Shown one piece after another: positions 1 through 9,510 of a stretch of 64,000 nucleotides of DNA; position 1 is the stretch's first letter; each line of letters starts with the position of its first letter. The position numbers and the translations under genes are program-made. The stretch spans positions 101,082,287 through 101,146,286 of the forward strand of contig CM077159.1 of the NCBI GenBank assembly GCA_039583875.1, given 5' to 3'. Below the pieces are notes generated by a model, which was not told the origin of the DNA, made no database searches, and worked only from the letters and a program-made list of their open reading frames with translations. Source of the stretch: Platanthera guangdongensis (taxonomy: Eukaryota > Streptophyta > Magnoliopsida > Asparagales > Orchidaceae).

Positions 1-1157
1 AGCCGGAACAAGCTGGCGGTCCTGGACCAACACAAAGCTATGCTGGAGGCTGAGGTGGCGGATTTGCAGCATCGGGAATCTTTAAGGATTGAGTGGTCCG
101 AGGCCCAGGAATCAATGCTTATCAGCAAGGTTAAATCCCTCTCGACTACCATGTCCCGGTTAAATTCTTTGTGGAGACAGAGAGCGAAGGTGCGTTGGAT
201 TCAACAGGGGGACGCCAACACCTCCTACTTCCATTCGATGGCCTCTGCCCATCGCCGTGAGAACCGAATACCCCATGTGGATCTGTCCGACTCGGAGTTT
301 ACTGAGGACCCGAAAGCTATTGAAAACTCCTTCTGCCAGCTCTTTGAGCAGAAGTAGAGCTGCGACCCACCTATGATGGAGGGATGGCTGTCCTTTGGAG
401 ATCGAGCAGAGATTGTTCCCCAACATGCTGCGAAAATGCTGCGGGATGTCTCTGATGCGGAAATTTTGGCCTTGGTGCACTCTCTCAAGCCCAACCGAGC
501 TTCAGGCCTCGATGGCATGTCCGCCTCTTTCTTCCAAAACTTTTGGGACATTGTTGGCTTTGATGTATGTAGGGCGATGAAGGAGTTCTTTATATCGGGG
601 CAGATGCCGTCTGAATGGAAAAAATGGTGGTGGTGCTTATCCCCAAGGTGCCTAATGCATACAGACCGGAGAAATTTCATCCCATTAGCCTGTGCCAGAC
701 AGTTTATAAGATTGCTTCAAAAATTCTGGTGGGCCGGATGAAGGGAGTTCTCCAGCTCCTCATTTCACCGGAGCAAGGTGCTTTCGTCCTAGGTCGAAGT
801 ATTCTCTACCAATGTCTTATTGCGCAAGAGGTTATTAATAAGCTTTAGGTCTCTACCTTGAAGGAGGGCTTCCCGACGGTCAAGGTGGATTTGGAACGGG
901 CTTATGACTGCATGAGTTGGCAAACGCTTAATCTGGTGCTTGCTCGGTTTGGATTCCCCCCCCCCCCCCCCGGTTCGCCTACTGGCTGCTACAATGTGTC
1001 CAAGATCCCTCTTATTCCTTGATGATTAATGGTCGTGGATCCAGTTGGATTGAGGGGGCGCGTGGATTTGGACAAGGCTGCCCCTTGTCCCTCTATCTCT
1101 TCATTCTGTGCTATGAATTGTTGTCCTCTGCAATTCACGCTAGTAATGCGACGTTGG
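1..1157 (+). pseudogene. LINE reverse transcriptase fragment (family B0)
   Basis: Degenerate RT of a plant LINE. Recognisable stretches are the pre-RT segment with WWRQRAKVRW-like text (about 170-210), the FRPISLC-like motif (about 677-700), SPEQGAF (about 768-790), and the motif A aspartate region VDLERAYD (about 883-908). There are in-frame stops at 355-357 and 846-848, and a frame change near 615-640. A 16-base C run at 956-971 sits where other copies have only a few C. The frame is cut at about 1157, where ACGTTGGG joins DNA belonging to the RNase H linker, so the YADD catalytic box is missing. The protein would have copied LINE RNA at the nicked target; this copy cannot. Confidence 0.8.
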
Positions 1158-1187
1158 GCGACCCTTTGCCATCGTGACACTTCATGA

Positions 1188-1660
1188 TTGCCCCCGCCTC
1201 TCGGGTGGATAAAGATAAATTTTGATGGCTCTGTTCATGCTAATTGTCGGCCTGGCCTTGGATGCACTATTCAGAATCATGTTGGGGAACTCATTGCTGC
1301 GAGAGGTTATGGAGTTAGTAGCCGATCTGTAAACATGGCTGAGCTCAGGAGTGCCCTTTTGGGCGTCACTCTCGCCAAGGATCTCATGGATGGAATGCTT
1401 GGAGTTATACTCGAGGGGGATTCGTCCTATGCATGCTCTACCTTAAACCGAATTCTCACAGGTTTTCATGAAGGGACCGTTGAATACTCACTTGCTAAGG
1501 CCATGAAGGACTAGCCAAGACTCATTATTGTGCAAATTGATCAAGGAGCCAAACTACGCAGCCGACTACGTCACCAACATTGCATGTGTTAGAGATTTTA
1601 TGTGGGAAAAGGGATTGCCCCTAACCCAGGCCCTCTCTTTTATTCTCTCTCAGGACTTTG
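1188..1660 (+). pseudogene. LINE RNase H domain fragment (family B0)
   Basis: Plant-type RNase H (RVT_3-like) domain at the C terminus of a LINE ORF2. The open stretch 1188-1514 shows the three expected acidic positions: D in FDGS near the start, E in the MAEL segment, and D in the EGDS segment. After the stop at 1512-1514 the domain continues in another frame, as far as I can read, to about 1660. RNase H in these elements degrades the RNA strand of the RNA-DNA hybrid. The first codon is not a real start: the domain lay inside a longer polyprotein and is now separated from its RT by an internal deletion at about 1157. Confidence 0.75.
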
Positions 1661-1687
1661 TGCCTATGTAATCCGCATAATTATTAT

Positions 1688-1690
<3 letters not shown>

Positions 1691-1754
<64 letters not shown>
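1691..1754. repeat. (TA)32 microsatellite
   Basis: Uninterrupted TA dinucleotide tract of 64 bp, preceded by a short (ATT)n run at about 1679-1690. It sits immediately 3' of the RNase H-coding end of LINE copy B0. The ATT run looks like the element's simple-sequence 3' tail, with the TA tract expanded from it. The next LINE begins straight after. Confidence 0.95.
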
Positions 1755-1756
<2 letters not shown>

Positions 1757-2042
1757 CCAAGGCCAGCTTCAAGAAACCCAAAAACGTTGAAGAGTGTTAT
1801 AGAGATTGGAGAGAGCATTTCTAGAGAGAGTGGGAGTGCGGGCAGCGGTGGCGGCGGTGCAGCGGTGGCGTGCTGCTGCGTGGGAGGGTGTTGTTGGTGG
1901 GGTGACGGCTTGGTGGGCGGTGCTACGGAGGTGGCGGCGGGCTATTGCGGGTGGAGAGCGGTGGTGGCGGCGTGTCGGGCAGGAGCAGCTCGGGTGGAGT
2001 GTTCTGCTGCTTCCAGGGCCTTGGCCCTAAGGCTCGGTTTCA

Positions 2043-3484
2043 ATGGGAAACAAAAAGAACCGCAAGGTTCTGGGCAAGAATGAATCTGTGTCGCCTGTTG
2101 TTCCATCTTTGCAATTAAAAGTTGTTGTCTCTCTTCCCGGTAAGCCTTTTTCTTCTCTCAAGGATGATGTGCCTTCTACTGTAGCCACCTCCAGCCATGG
2201 TGCTGAAGATTTGCTTGAAGATTCTGGTTCATCAAGCTCAAAATCTAGCCAAAATGCAAATGATTCTGATGGATCGAATTCAGATTACTCTGATAAAACA
2301 GCAAGTTTTGAAAAAACTGTTGGCTCTTCGAATTGCTTGCAAGGTGTTCGTTTTAATGCCTCTGTGGGCTCTTCTTCCTCCAAAGTCCAAAGTTCTAAAA
2401 ATATTTAAACGCCGCTTAACCATGTTGTCACCCCTTTCATGTCGGGCTCGGTGGATGCTTTAATGAACCTGTGTGGCATCCCCCAAGCTGCTCCGCCTCC
2501 GGTGACGGGATCTGCTGATCTTCCCCCACCTCCTGCGGGAAATACCATCCCACCTGCGGGAAATACCATCCCACATGCGGCTCCTGGCCGTCAATCTATC
2601 CCGCTTCCTCGTGTCTGGTCAAAGAATATCCCAGCACAATTCCCAAAATTAGACCTCCAACAAGTTGATTTCTATGCGGACGACATCGTAAACATGGACG
2701 ACGAGGAAGCCGAAGAAATCCAAGCCGACTTTACGAATGCGCTGGTCGGCAGAGTCGTAGGGGTTAACTTCTGTTTCGAGTGGCTATCAGCACAGCTTCA
2801 CCTGAAATGGGAAGCATTTGAGGGATTCAAGGTTTGCGATTTAGGTGAAGGCTGCTTCCTCCTGAAATTCGCAAAAAAAGAACACAGAGAATACGTGTGG
2901 TTGGGCGGTCCATGACACGTGGGTAAAGTTTTGGCCATGACGTGTGGACAGAAAAATTCATTCTGGCTCTTAACCCATGCATGTTAGTTCCAACCTGGGT
3001 TAGAGTTCCTGTTCTGCCATTGCATTTCTGGGAAGACAAAAATTTATGCCGCCCTGCGAGCGTCGTGGGGGAGCCGATGTATATAGATGCCTTTACAAAT
3101 CCAAGTCTCGGACCAACTCTGCTAGATTTTGTGTGCGACGAGATCTTTCCACTCCACTATTGGGGGGGGGGGGGGGTGTTTCTAAACAACAAAGGCACCG
3201 GAAAGTTTTTTCAAAAAATTGTCTATGAAGGCATTGGATCGTTGTGCATGTCATGTGGCTTTGCCGTCCATGTGGACATGCCTTGTACCTTTCCAGCAAG
3301 CAAGAAAGACGCTGACGACTATAACTCGCAGGCAGGGCTTGATGGATGGACTCGCGTTATGCCAAGGAAGCCGCCTCCTAAAGCAAAGGGCGATGGTGTG
3401 CTGCAGCGAGCCCCAAATACTGAAAACCTGAAGTGGAAAAAAATTGAAAAGTCTGTCGTTCCAGATTTAAATGCTCCAGAATAA
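2043..3484 (+). pseudogene. LINE ORF1 (DUF4283 and zinc knuckle), family C
   Basis: ORF1 of a plant LINE, an RNA-binding protein that packages the element RNA. ATG at 2043 follows a GC-rich leader and opens a Ser-rich, low-complexity N terminus. An in-frame TAA lies at 2406-2408. The same frame resumes and carries the first half of the DUF4283 domain (about 2640-2912) to a TGA at 2913-2915. The rest of the domain continues in another frame from about 2942. A complete CX2CX4HX4C knuckle (CMSCGFAVHVDMPC) lies near 3246-3290. A 15-base G run at 3162-3176 falls inside the domain. The tail is Lys/Pro-rich. Identification is by domain order and family resemblance. Confidence 0.75.
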
Positions 3485-3827
3485 AATGTTCTTGTTGCTA
3501 ATGAACAAAATGACAAAGCTCCTGAGCATGATATTTATCAGGTTGATGTTAATGTGCATGTTGTTATGACAGTTGATCCTATTAGGAAAGATCTCCAGGT
3601 AAACCATGAAAGCACTCCAAATTTCAATGTTGATAGGGCCCATGATGCTAACTCGCTGCATTCTCCAAATGTCCTGGAATTACTTGATCCAGCTTCGACG
3701 GCCATTGACTTCTGAAGGCCAAGGTCGCCAACAAAGAAGGTACATACTAGATCGAAGAGCAGGGCGCGAAGACTATCTTGGCTAGGGACGTGCATGAATT
3801 GGTAGTGGGGGCCTCCCCTTCCAAAAA

Positions 3828-5552
3828 ATGGCGCAAATATTATTTTGGAACTGCAGGGGAGCTAGCAAGCTCGTTTCCCGTGCACATCTCCAATAGCTTG
3901 TTCACTTAAATAATCCCATTCTTGATGCCTTACTTGAAACCCGTCGTCAAACCTTCTCTCGTCGTGATGTGGATCGACTAATTGGTAGGCACTGGAGCTT
4001 CGATTTTGTGCTGGCCACTGGGAAGTCAGGAGGCATTATTTTGCTTTGGTTAGACAGTTTTATTAAAATCAGCAGCAGTATTTCCAAAAACAAACAACTT
4101 TTCAAGGCAAGCATCAAAATACCTAATGGTACTTTATGGCAATTGGGGCAGTTTATGCTGACAAATACTTGCACCAACGGCATACACTTTGGGAGGATTT
4201 GGTGGCTAGGGACATGAATGTTCCCACATTTTAAGGGGGTGATTTCAACTGCGTCTTACGGGCTGATGAAAAGGTGGGAAAGAGAGTTGATATGTTTAAA
4301 GGGCCACACGAGTTTGCTAGCTTCATTTCCTTATGCGACTTCCATGAAATCCCATTTACCATAAGTGTATTTACATGGGGCAACAACCAAAAGCTAGTGG
4401 ATCGTGTTCTTTTGTGGCTTGATCGTGTCCTGCTCAATGCCCCGGCATTGATGTCCTTCCTGGGTTCTACAGTTCATCATCAAGCTAGGATCGCTTCGAA
4501 TCATGCGCCCCTCATTTTGGAAATTCATCAAATACAATTTACATCTCTGGGTCGTATTTTGAAGTTTGAAGAAACCTGCATGATGAATCCTAATCAGGTT
4601 AGGATCGCTTCGAATCATGCGCCCCTTGGAACTTGGAGGAAGACAACTACCGGAGATATAAATAAAGTGCTGGAGCTCAAATGTGCAAGAACTTTCAATG
4701 CTCTTGCAGGATGGTCCAAATTTAACATCAAAGTAGAATCAATACGGGCTACAAAACTCGTGGACGAAATATATGAACTTCAACTACGGGAAGCAGCGGG
4801 GCCCTTTTCTAGCGAAGACTTATGCTCGCTGCGCACTATTCATGATAAATACAATGAACCACAGGCTAAGCTGGACACTTGGTGGTGGCAAAGGACTAAG
4901 AATAAATGGCTAGAGCAGGAGAATCGTAACTCTGCTTTCTTCCATGTCGTGACTACACAGAGAAAGCAGGAAAATCGCATCTTCCGCCTTGTTATTGGTG
5001 ATAACACATTCTCTGACCAAGACCGTATTAAAGAGACAATGGTTAAACACTTCACTGCTCAATGGTGTATGGAAGACTCAACAACTTCAGACCGAATGCC
5101 ATGTCCCCTTGAACAGGTTTCTGACTTCGATGCGCACCAACTTCGCTTGCCCCCAACGGATGCTGAAATCAAGAATGTTGTATTCTCTTTCGGGCGCAAC
5201 AAATCTCCTGGTTGCGATGGGGCAACACACTCATTCTTTACACATTTTGGGGGTTTCACTATGTTTGAATTAATTGCTGCAGTAAAGAACTTCTTTGCCA
5301 CATGCAAAATGGATGACAAATGGAAAGAAACACCGATGGTGCTCATTCCAAAATGCAACGATCCATATTTGTTGGACCACTTCAGGCCCATCAGCCTATG
5401 TTCAACCATTTATAAAGTCACGCCTAAGATTCTAGCGAATCGTATGAAGCGGCTGCTTAGGTAATTAATATCTGAAGAGCAAATCGCTTTTGTCTTGGGT
5501 CGGTTGATGACCGATAATTGCTTGCTTGATCAAGTGGTCATACATCGGCTGC
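3828..5552 (+). pseudogene. LINE ORF2: endonuclease and partial RT, family C
   Basis: APE-type endonuclease fused to an RT, the enzyme pair that nicks DNA and primes reverse transcription. The likely start is the ATG at 3828, giving MAQILFWNCRGAS, the usual opening of plant LINE endonucleases. Other motifs are LLETR (about 3930), GKSGGIILLW (about 4020-4050), and GDFN (about 4231). The terminal SDH motif reads SNH, a change at a catalytic position. Stops include TAG at 3894-3896. From 4274 one open frame of 396 codons runs into the RT N terminus, with a fingers motif near 5380-5410 and a TAA-type stop at 5462-5464. RT-like text continues to about 5552 (ISEEQ then TDN). The catalytic box is absent. 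Confidence 0.75.
4486..4626 (+). repeat. 27-bp direct repeat pair inside LINE endonuclease
   Basis: The same 27 bases occur at 4486-4512 and 4600-4626, exactly 114 bp (38 codons) apart. The endonuclease frame stays open through both copies, and the peptide RIASNHAPL appears twice. It covers the C-terminal catalytic motif of the endonuclease, so this looks like a short partial duplication or a replication template jump that preserved the frame. Confidence 0.85.
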
Positions 5553-6121
5553 ACACGAGACTGGGAGCATGTTACCATCAAGTTGCTCATGCAAAAGATG
5601 GAAGAGTGCGCAACAGCATCAATGAGTTGCTGAATAAGATTACAAGTTGTCAAGTCGGTCAGTTGTTTCCTGCAAACAACCAAGCCGTCGGCCTGCTGTG
5701 CAGCCGCCAGTCCACTGTCGGCCACCTCCCCTTCCGCGCCTCCCCCCACTCATTCTGCCAGCCACCGCCCCTTCCTCCCTCCTCCAGTCAGACCGTCGGC
5801 TGGTCCTCCTGAAAACTCGACCACCATTCAGCCACCCAAAGCTCGATCGACCCCTCCATCATCCCCTCCGTGAATCCACTTCCCCACACCACTGATTCTC
5901 AAGATCATTCCAGATCTGAGAATTCCAGCCCCAATCGGTTGTTTCCCTCCACTCATATTACCATTCTTAGCCCGGATCCGCTCCTACACATCAGATCTAC
6001 CCTTTCCTGGGCCGGATCTACTTATACGTGGCTGAATCTTCCATTCTCTTGTCCGATCTCACCATTTACCGCCAAGGATAGCCACCGCCATCGTTGTCAC
6101 GCCGCCGGTTACATTCTCTTG
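5553..6121. other. Unclassified pyrimidine-rich segment
   Basis: About 570 bp between the truncated LINE C and the antisense 18S fragment. The 5690-5880 part is very C/T-rich (CCTCC, CCACC runs), and the part to about 6120 contains direct GGATC and CAGATC words. I see no LTR ends, no target duplication and no protein family. Short open frames exist on both strands (for example 5495-5812 and 5870-6160 on plus) but have no recognisable domain and look like compositional opens. It could be the captured 5' flank of the 18S-LINE fusion or an unrelated insertion. Confidence 0.4.
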
Positions 6122-6162
<41 letters not shown>

Positions 6163-6221
6163 TGGTTCAATGGATTTCTCGCAGCATTGCAGGCGGCGAA
6201 CCACCCGCGTCACATCGATCT

Positions 6222-6263
<42 letters not shown>

Positions 6264-6344
6264 ATGTGTATAAAGGGCAGGGACGTAGTCAACGCGAGAT
6301 GATGACTCACGCTTACTAGGAATTTCTCGTTAAGACCAACAATA

Positions 6345-6375
<31 letters not shown>

Positions 6376-6806
6376 TCAAAAAATTACTTGAACCTATCGG
6401 CCAAGGTTATATACTCGTTGAATACATCAGTGTAGCGCGTGTGCGGCCCAGAACATCTAAGGGCATCACAGACATGTTATTGTCTCAAACTTCTGTGGCC
6501 TGAGTGGTCATAGTCCCTCTAAGAAGCTGCCCGCGCAGGTTGAACTCCGCATAGCTAGTTAGCTGAGGTCTCGTTCGTTAATGGAATTAACCAGACAATT
6601 CGCTCCACCAACTAAGAACGACCATGCACCACCACACATATAATCAAGAAAGAGCTCTCAGTCAGTCTATCCTTACTATGTCTGGACCTGATAAGTTTCT
6701 CAATGTTGAGTCAAAGCCGCAGGCTACACTCCTGATGGTGCCCTTTTGTCAATTCCATTAAGTTTCAGTCGTGCGGACATACTTTTCGGGGAACCCAACA
6801 ACTTTT
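6122..6806 (-). pseudogene. 18S rRNA 3' fragment, pseudogene (copy 1)
   Basis: The plus strand reads as the reverse complement of the 3' 40% or so of plant nuclear 18S rRNA. Landmarks include ACGGAAACCTTGTTACGACT (6124-6143), the CACTTCACCGGACC region (about 6226), the GGGCAGGGACGTAGTCAACG region (about 6277), and GTCAATTCC near 6750. It starts about two dozen bases short of the mature 3' end and stops at about 6806, where it meets the 5' end of LINE A. Many substitutions and small indels relative to the conserved rRNA show that it is not a working gene. The rRNA sense is opposite to that of the adjoining LINE. A second copy with the same junction lies at 42505-43066. Confidence 0.9.
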
Positions 6807-6865
6807 TGAGCTCTCATTTGTTCTCATCTCTCTCTCTCTCTTGTTTCCTAGAGAGAGAAGCTCGG

Positions 6866-8560
6866 ATGGCGAGAGGGGGCCTTGGGCCTTCCTCTCCACC
6901 AAGGCGATCTCAACATGGCGGCTCGGCGGAGGGAGGCTCCTAGCGGAAGGATCATGGCAGTGGCGGCTCGGGGTGAATCAAGCTCGTTGGCGGACACGGG
7001 GGCTGGGGGGGGGGGGGGGGGGGATGCGCGTTGGAAAACGGAGGGGGCGATTGCTCCCGTCCAGGCCATTGTGCCTTTTGATTCCAAGAATTCAATTGGT
7101 CAGGATGCTTCTTGGGCCTAGATGGTGGATGCGGATCTTGAACATTCCGATGCAGGTATGCATAATCCGGACTTGACTATAAATGACATTTTAATGGCTC
7201 CAGAGGAGAATCCTGCTCGTTGACGGGTTGGGGGTTTTGCTGGTTCTGTCCATTATGCAATAAACTGTCAAACTGTCAGCTGCACACAAGCTGTTTGTCA
7301 AAATGTCAGACCGAAATCTGTATGGGGTAATCCTAACCAGCGACGGACCAAAGCTACGCATGATGTTTGTGATCACAAGGAGCCTCTCCATGAATTTTTT
7401 TCCAGATGGTAAAATTGTCCAAATGGACGAACATCTTGTCCGACAAGCTATGGGGCGGTTTGAGTTCGCCATTGTTGGAAAGCTTCTTGGGCGGCGGCTT
7501 CCTTTTCAGTTTTTACTAGCGAAGTTAAGCAGGAAATGACACTCTTTTGGGAAGTTTCAATTAATAATGCTTAGCGATGATTGTTTTACGTGCATATTCC
7601 AATATGCGGAGCCACGGGATTGGGTCCTAATGGGCGGACCAAGGTAGGTGAATGGTTATATTGTGGGACTTGATACTTGGTCCAAGGAGATCTCCTCATC
7701 CTCATTAAATGGAATGTCATCCCCACTGTGGGTTCGGCTACCGCACCTTCCGTTAATTTATTGAGTCAAGAAAAACTTGGGCCGGATTGCGGCGACTCTT
7801 GGGGAACCATTATGGCGCGACTCCGTTACAAGTCGATGGGAGCGGGCCGAGAATGCGCGCTTTTGTGACAAGGCGGGCCTCTCTAAACCTCTCCCAACCG
7901 GAATTTGGATCGGTGGGTCATTTGGTAACTTCTGTCAAAAAGTGGAGTACGAAGGAATAACTTCGATTTGTTTTCATTGTGGATGTATTGGCCATAAAAT
8001 TGACAAGTGCCTGTTGCGTACACCTTCGGCGGTGCCAACAAAATCTCCTGTTACTAAGCAGGCAGAGTTTCCCAAGCCTCCTTTGAATGCCGCCTGCCCC
8101 TGGAGAAAGAGGCAAAGATCTGTTGATACCAGATGTGGCTGATCCGCCTCCTACGGGTCGCCTAGATGGTCAAAATTAAGCTGGCAACTATGGACCTTGG
8201 ATAATTGACTGCCGCCGAAAACGACCTAAAGATAAGAAGGGCCAGGCTGGCCCGGGACTGGCTTCATCCACCCAGCCACCCTCGACGACGCCATTATCTC
8301 ATCCTTGCTTTGGAACGGACCAACCACTGGGGGGGCGTATTCTCGGCCGCAAACCCGAATACTAATTTGGAACCAACGGATGACGCCCATCCGGTTAAAT
8401 TCAAACATAAATCAAAGAAGTAGGCATCTCAAAAATCTAAAGCTAGCCCAAATGATGATTTTTTTCCTCCCAATTCCAACCCAAAGTATTGGCTGGAAGC
8501 GCCGCAAATCTGCGACGAACAATCTCCTTAATGATGGTGGGGAAGCGTCCCATTTGGTGG
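6866..8560 (+). pseudogene. LINE ORF1 (DUF4283 and zinc knuckle), copy A1
   Basis: RNA-binding ORF1 of LINE A, badly broken. Readable pieces are an N-terminal stretch in the 6882-7121 frame ending at a TAG in the segment SIGQDASWA, a DUF4283 segment with FPDGKIVQMDEHLVRQAM (about 7399-7455), FAIVGKLLGRRLPFQFLL, and a CCHC knuckle CFHCGCIGHKIDKC (about 7970-8012) in the frame beginning 7777. The 19-base G run at 7005-7023 breaks the N terminus; copy A2 has only a short G run there. Copy A2 (41047-42434) is more nearly open through the first 216 codons and confirms the reading order. The real start is probably the ATG at about 6866 or 6882. Confidence 0.7.
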
Positions 8561-8564
8561 ATTA

Positions 8565-9510
8565 ATGTCTTCGATCATTATTTGGAATTGTCGCGGGGCC
8601 CGAAAAAAAGAAATTGGCAACAATGTTTGGAGCCTTGTGCATGCTCATGACGTTGGGCTAGTTGGTCTTCTTAAGACAAAAGTGGATCTCTTAACCCTGC
8701 GGGACATTGATGCTTTGGCGGGCCGTAATTGGGATTTTTTTCATCATCCTGCTGTTGGTAAGTCTGGGGGTATTGTCGTCTTGTGGAGGAGAGATGTGGT
8801 TCATGTGGAGATCTCTTCTGCATGACCCAATGTGTTATTGTCACGGCTGTACTGCCGGATCATAGCCAATGGTTGGTGGCCTTTGTCTACCCATGCTTGT
8901 CGGGGGAGATTTTAATTGCCTCCTTCGCTCGGATGATAAGAGTGGTTCATCTGCGTTCCACTATACGATTGGATCTCGTGAGATGGACGAGTGGATTACC
9001 TCCTCCGCCCTTAATGAGATGCAGTTTGTTGGCCCCGCCTTTACCTGGTGCAACAACAAGCCCGGCTCTGATCGGTTGCTCAGCCGGCTTGACCGAATGT
9101 TCTTCAATGCTACTGCCTTGGACATGTTCCCTTTTCCTACGGTTCATCACCTGAATCAGATAGGTTCGGACCATTGCACGTTGCTTCTTCCCCTTGGTGT
9201 TGCGGCCCCGCCTCCATCATCACGTTGGCTCCGGTTTGTAGATGTTTGGCTTTCTTGCCCAGCGGCATGGCGGGTGGTTGCCTCTAGCTGGAATAAGGCT
9301 GGCCACGGTGCTGCGCGGAAGTCCTTTCCCGTAAATGTCGGCGTACGCTTCGGGCATTACACTTTTGGAGCCAAAACAAATTCCGCGAGTTGGGGGCTCT
9401 CCACACTTCTCTTGAGGCTGATATTTACAAGCTCCAGCTATTGGAAGGTACTCCTCCGGGGCTGTCCCCCGAACAGATTAAAACTCTCATTCAAAAGGTT
9501 AAAGAGTTGA
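8565..9510 (+). pseudogene. LINE endonuclease, copy A1
   Basis: APE-type endonuclease domain beginning at ATG 8565 with MSSIIIWNCRGARKK. A GKSGG motif lies at about 8760 and a TGA at 8823-8825 interrupts. The second half resumes in another frame with GGDFNCLL (about 8898-8925), FTWCNN (about 9040-9057) and the terminal GSDHCTLLL (about 9163-9190), so all the usual catalytic motifs can still be read. Copy A2 has lost the second half by deletion. The protein would nick target DNA to start insertion. Confidence 0.75.

Larger units (their letters stand above)
1..1754 (+). mobile_element. LINE family B, copy B0 (3' part, decayed)
   Basis: Non-LTR retrotransposon that enters from the left edge of the window. 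In order it shows the N-terminal part of the reverse transcriptase region, RT core motifs, an internal deletion that removes the catalytic YADD box and the zinc-binding domain, then an RNase H domain and a 3' end that runs into (ATT)n and a long (TA)n tract. The RT text is closely similar to the three other family B copies in this window, and closest to the minus-strand copy at the right (52741-56520). Stops, frameshifts and a 16-nt C run show that it is dead. The left boundary is outside the window, and the 3' limit is taken as the end of the microsatellite tail. Confidence 0.85.
1755..5552 (+). mobile_element. LINE family C, 3'-truncated
   Basis: A second plant LINE, distinct in sequence from families A and B. 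It has a GC-rich 5' leader with purine-rich repeats (about 1800-2040), an ORF1 with DUF4283 and a CCHC knuckle (2043-3484), an endonuclease from 3828, and an RT that stops matching at about 5552, before the catalytic YADD box. What follows (5553-6121) is not recognisably LINE. The 5' boundary is placed after the TA tract and is approximate. It is non-functional: there are several stops and frame changes and the RT core is absent. Confidence 0.75.

Noticed and set aside
1602..2083. Small frames with runs of Ile-Tyr
   Set aside because: Translation of the (TA)32 microsatellite.
6122..6806. Functional 18S rRNA gene
   Set aside because: Only the 3' part is present, with many substitutions and indels at normally invariant bases, and it is fused to a LINE with no rDNA spacers.
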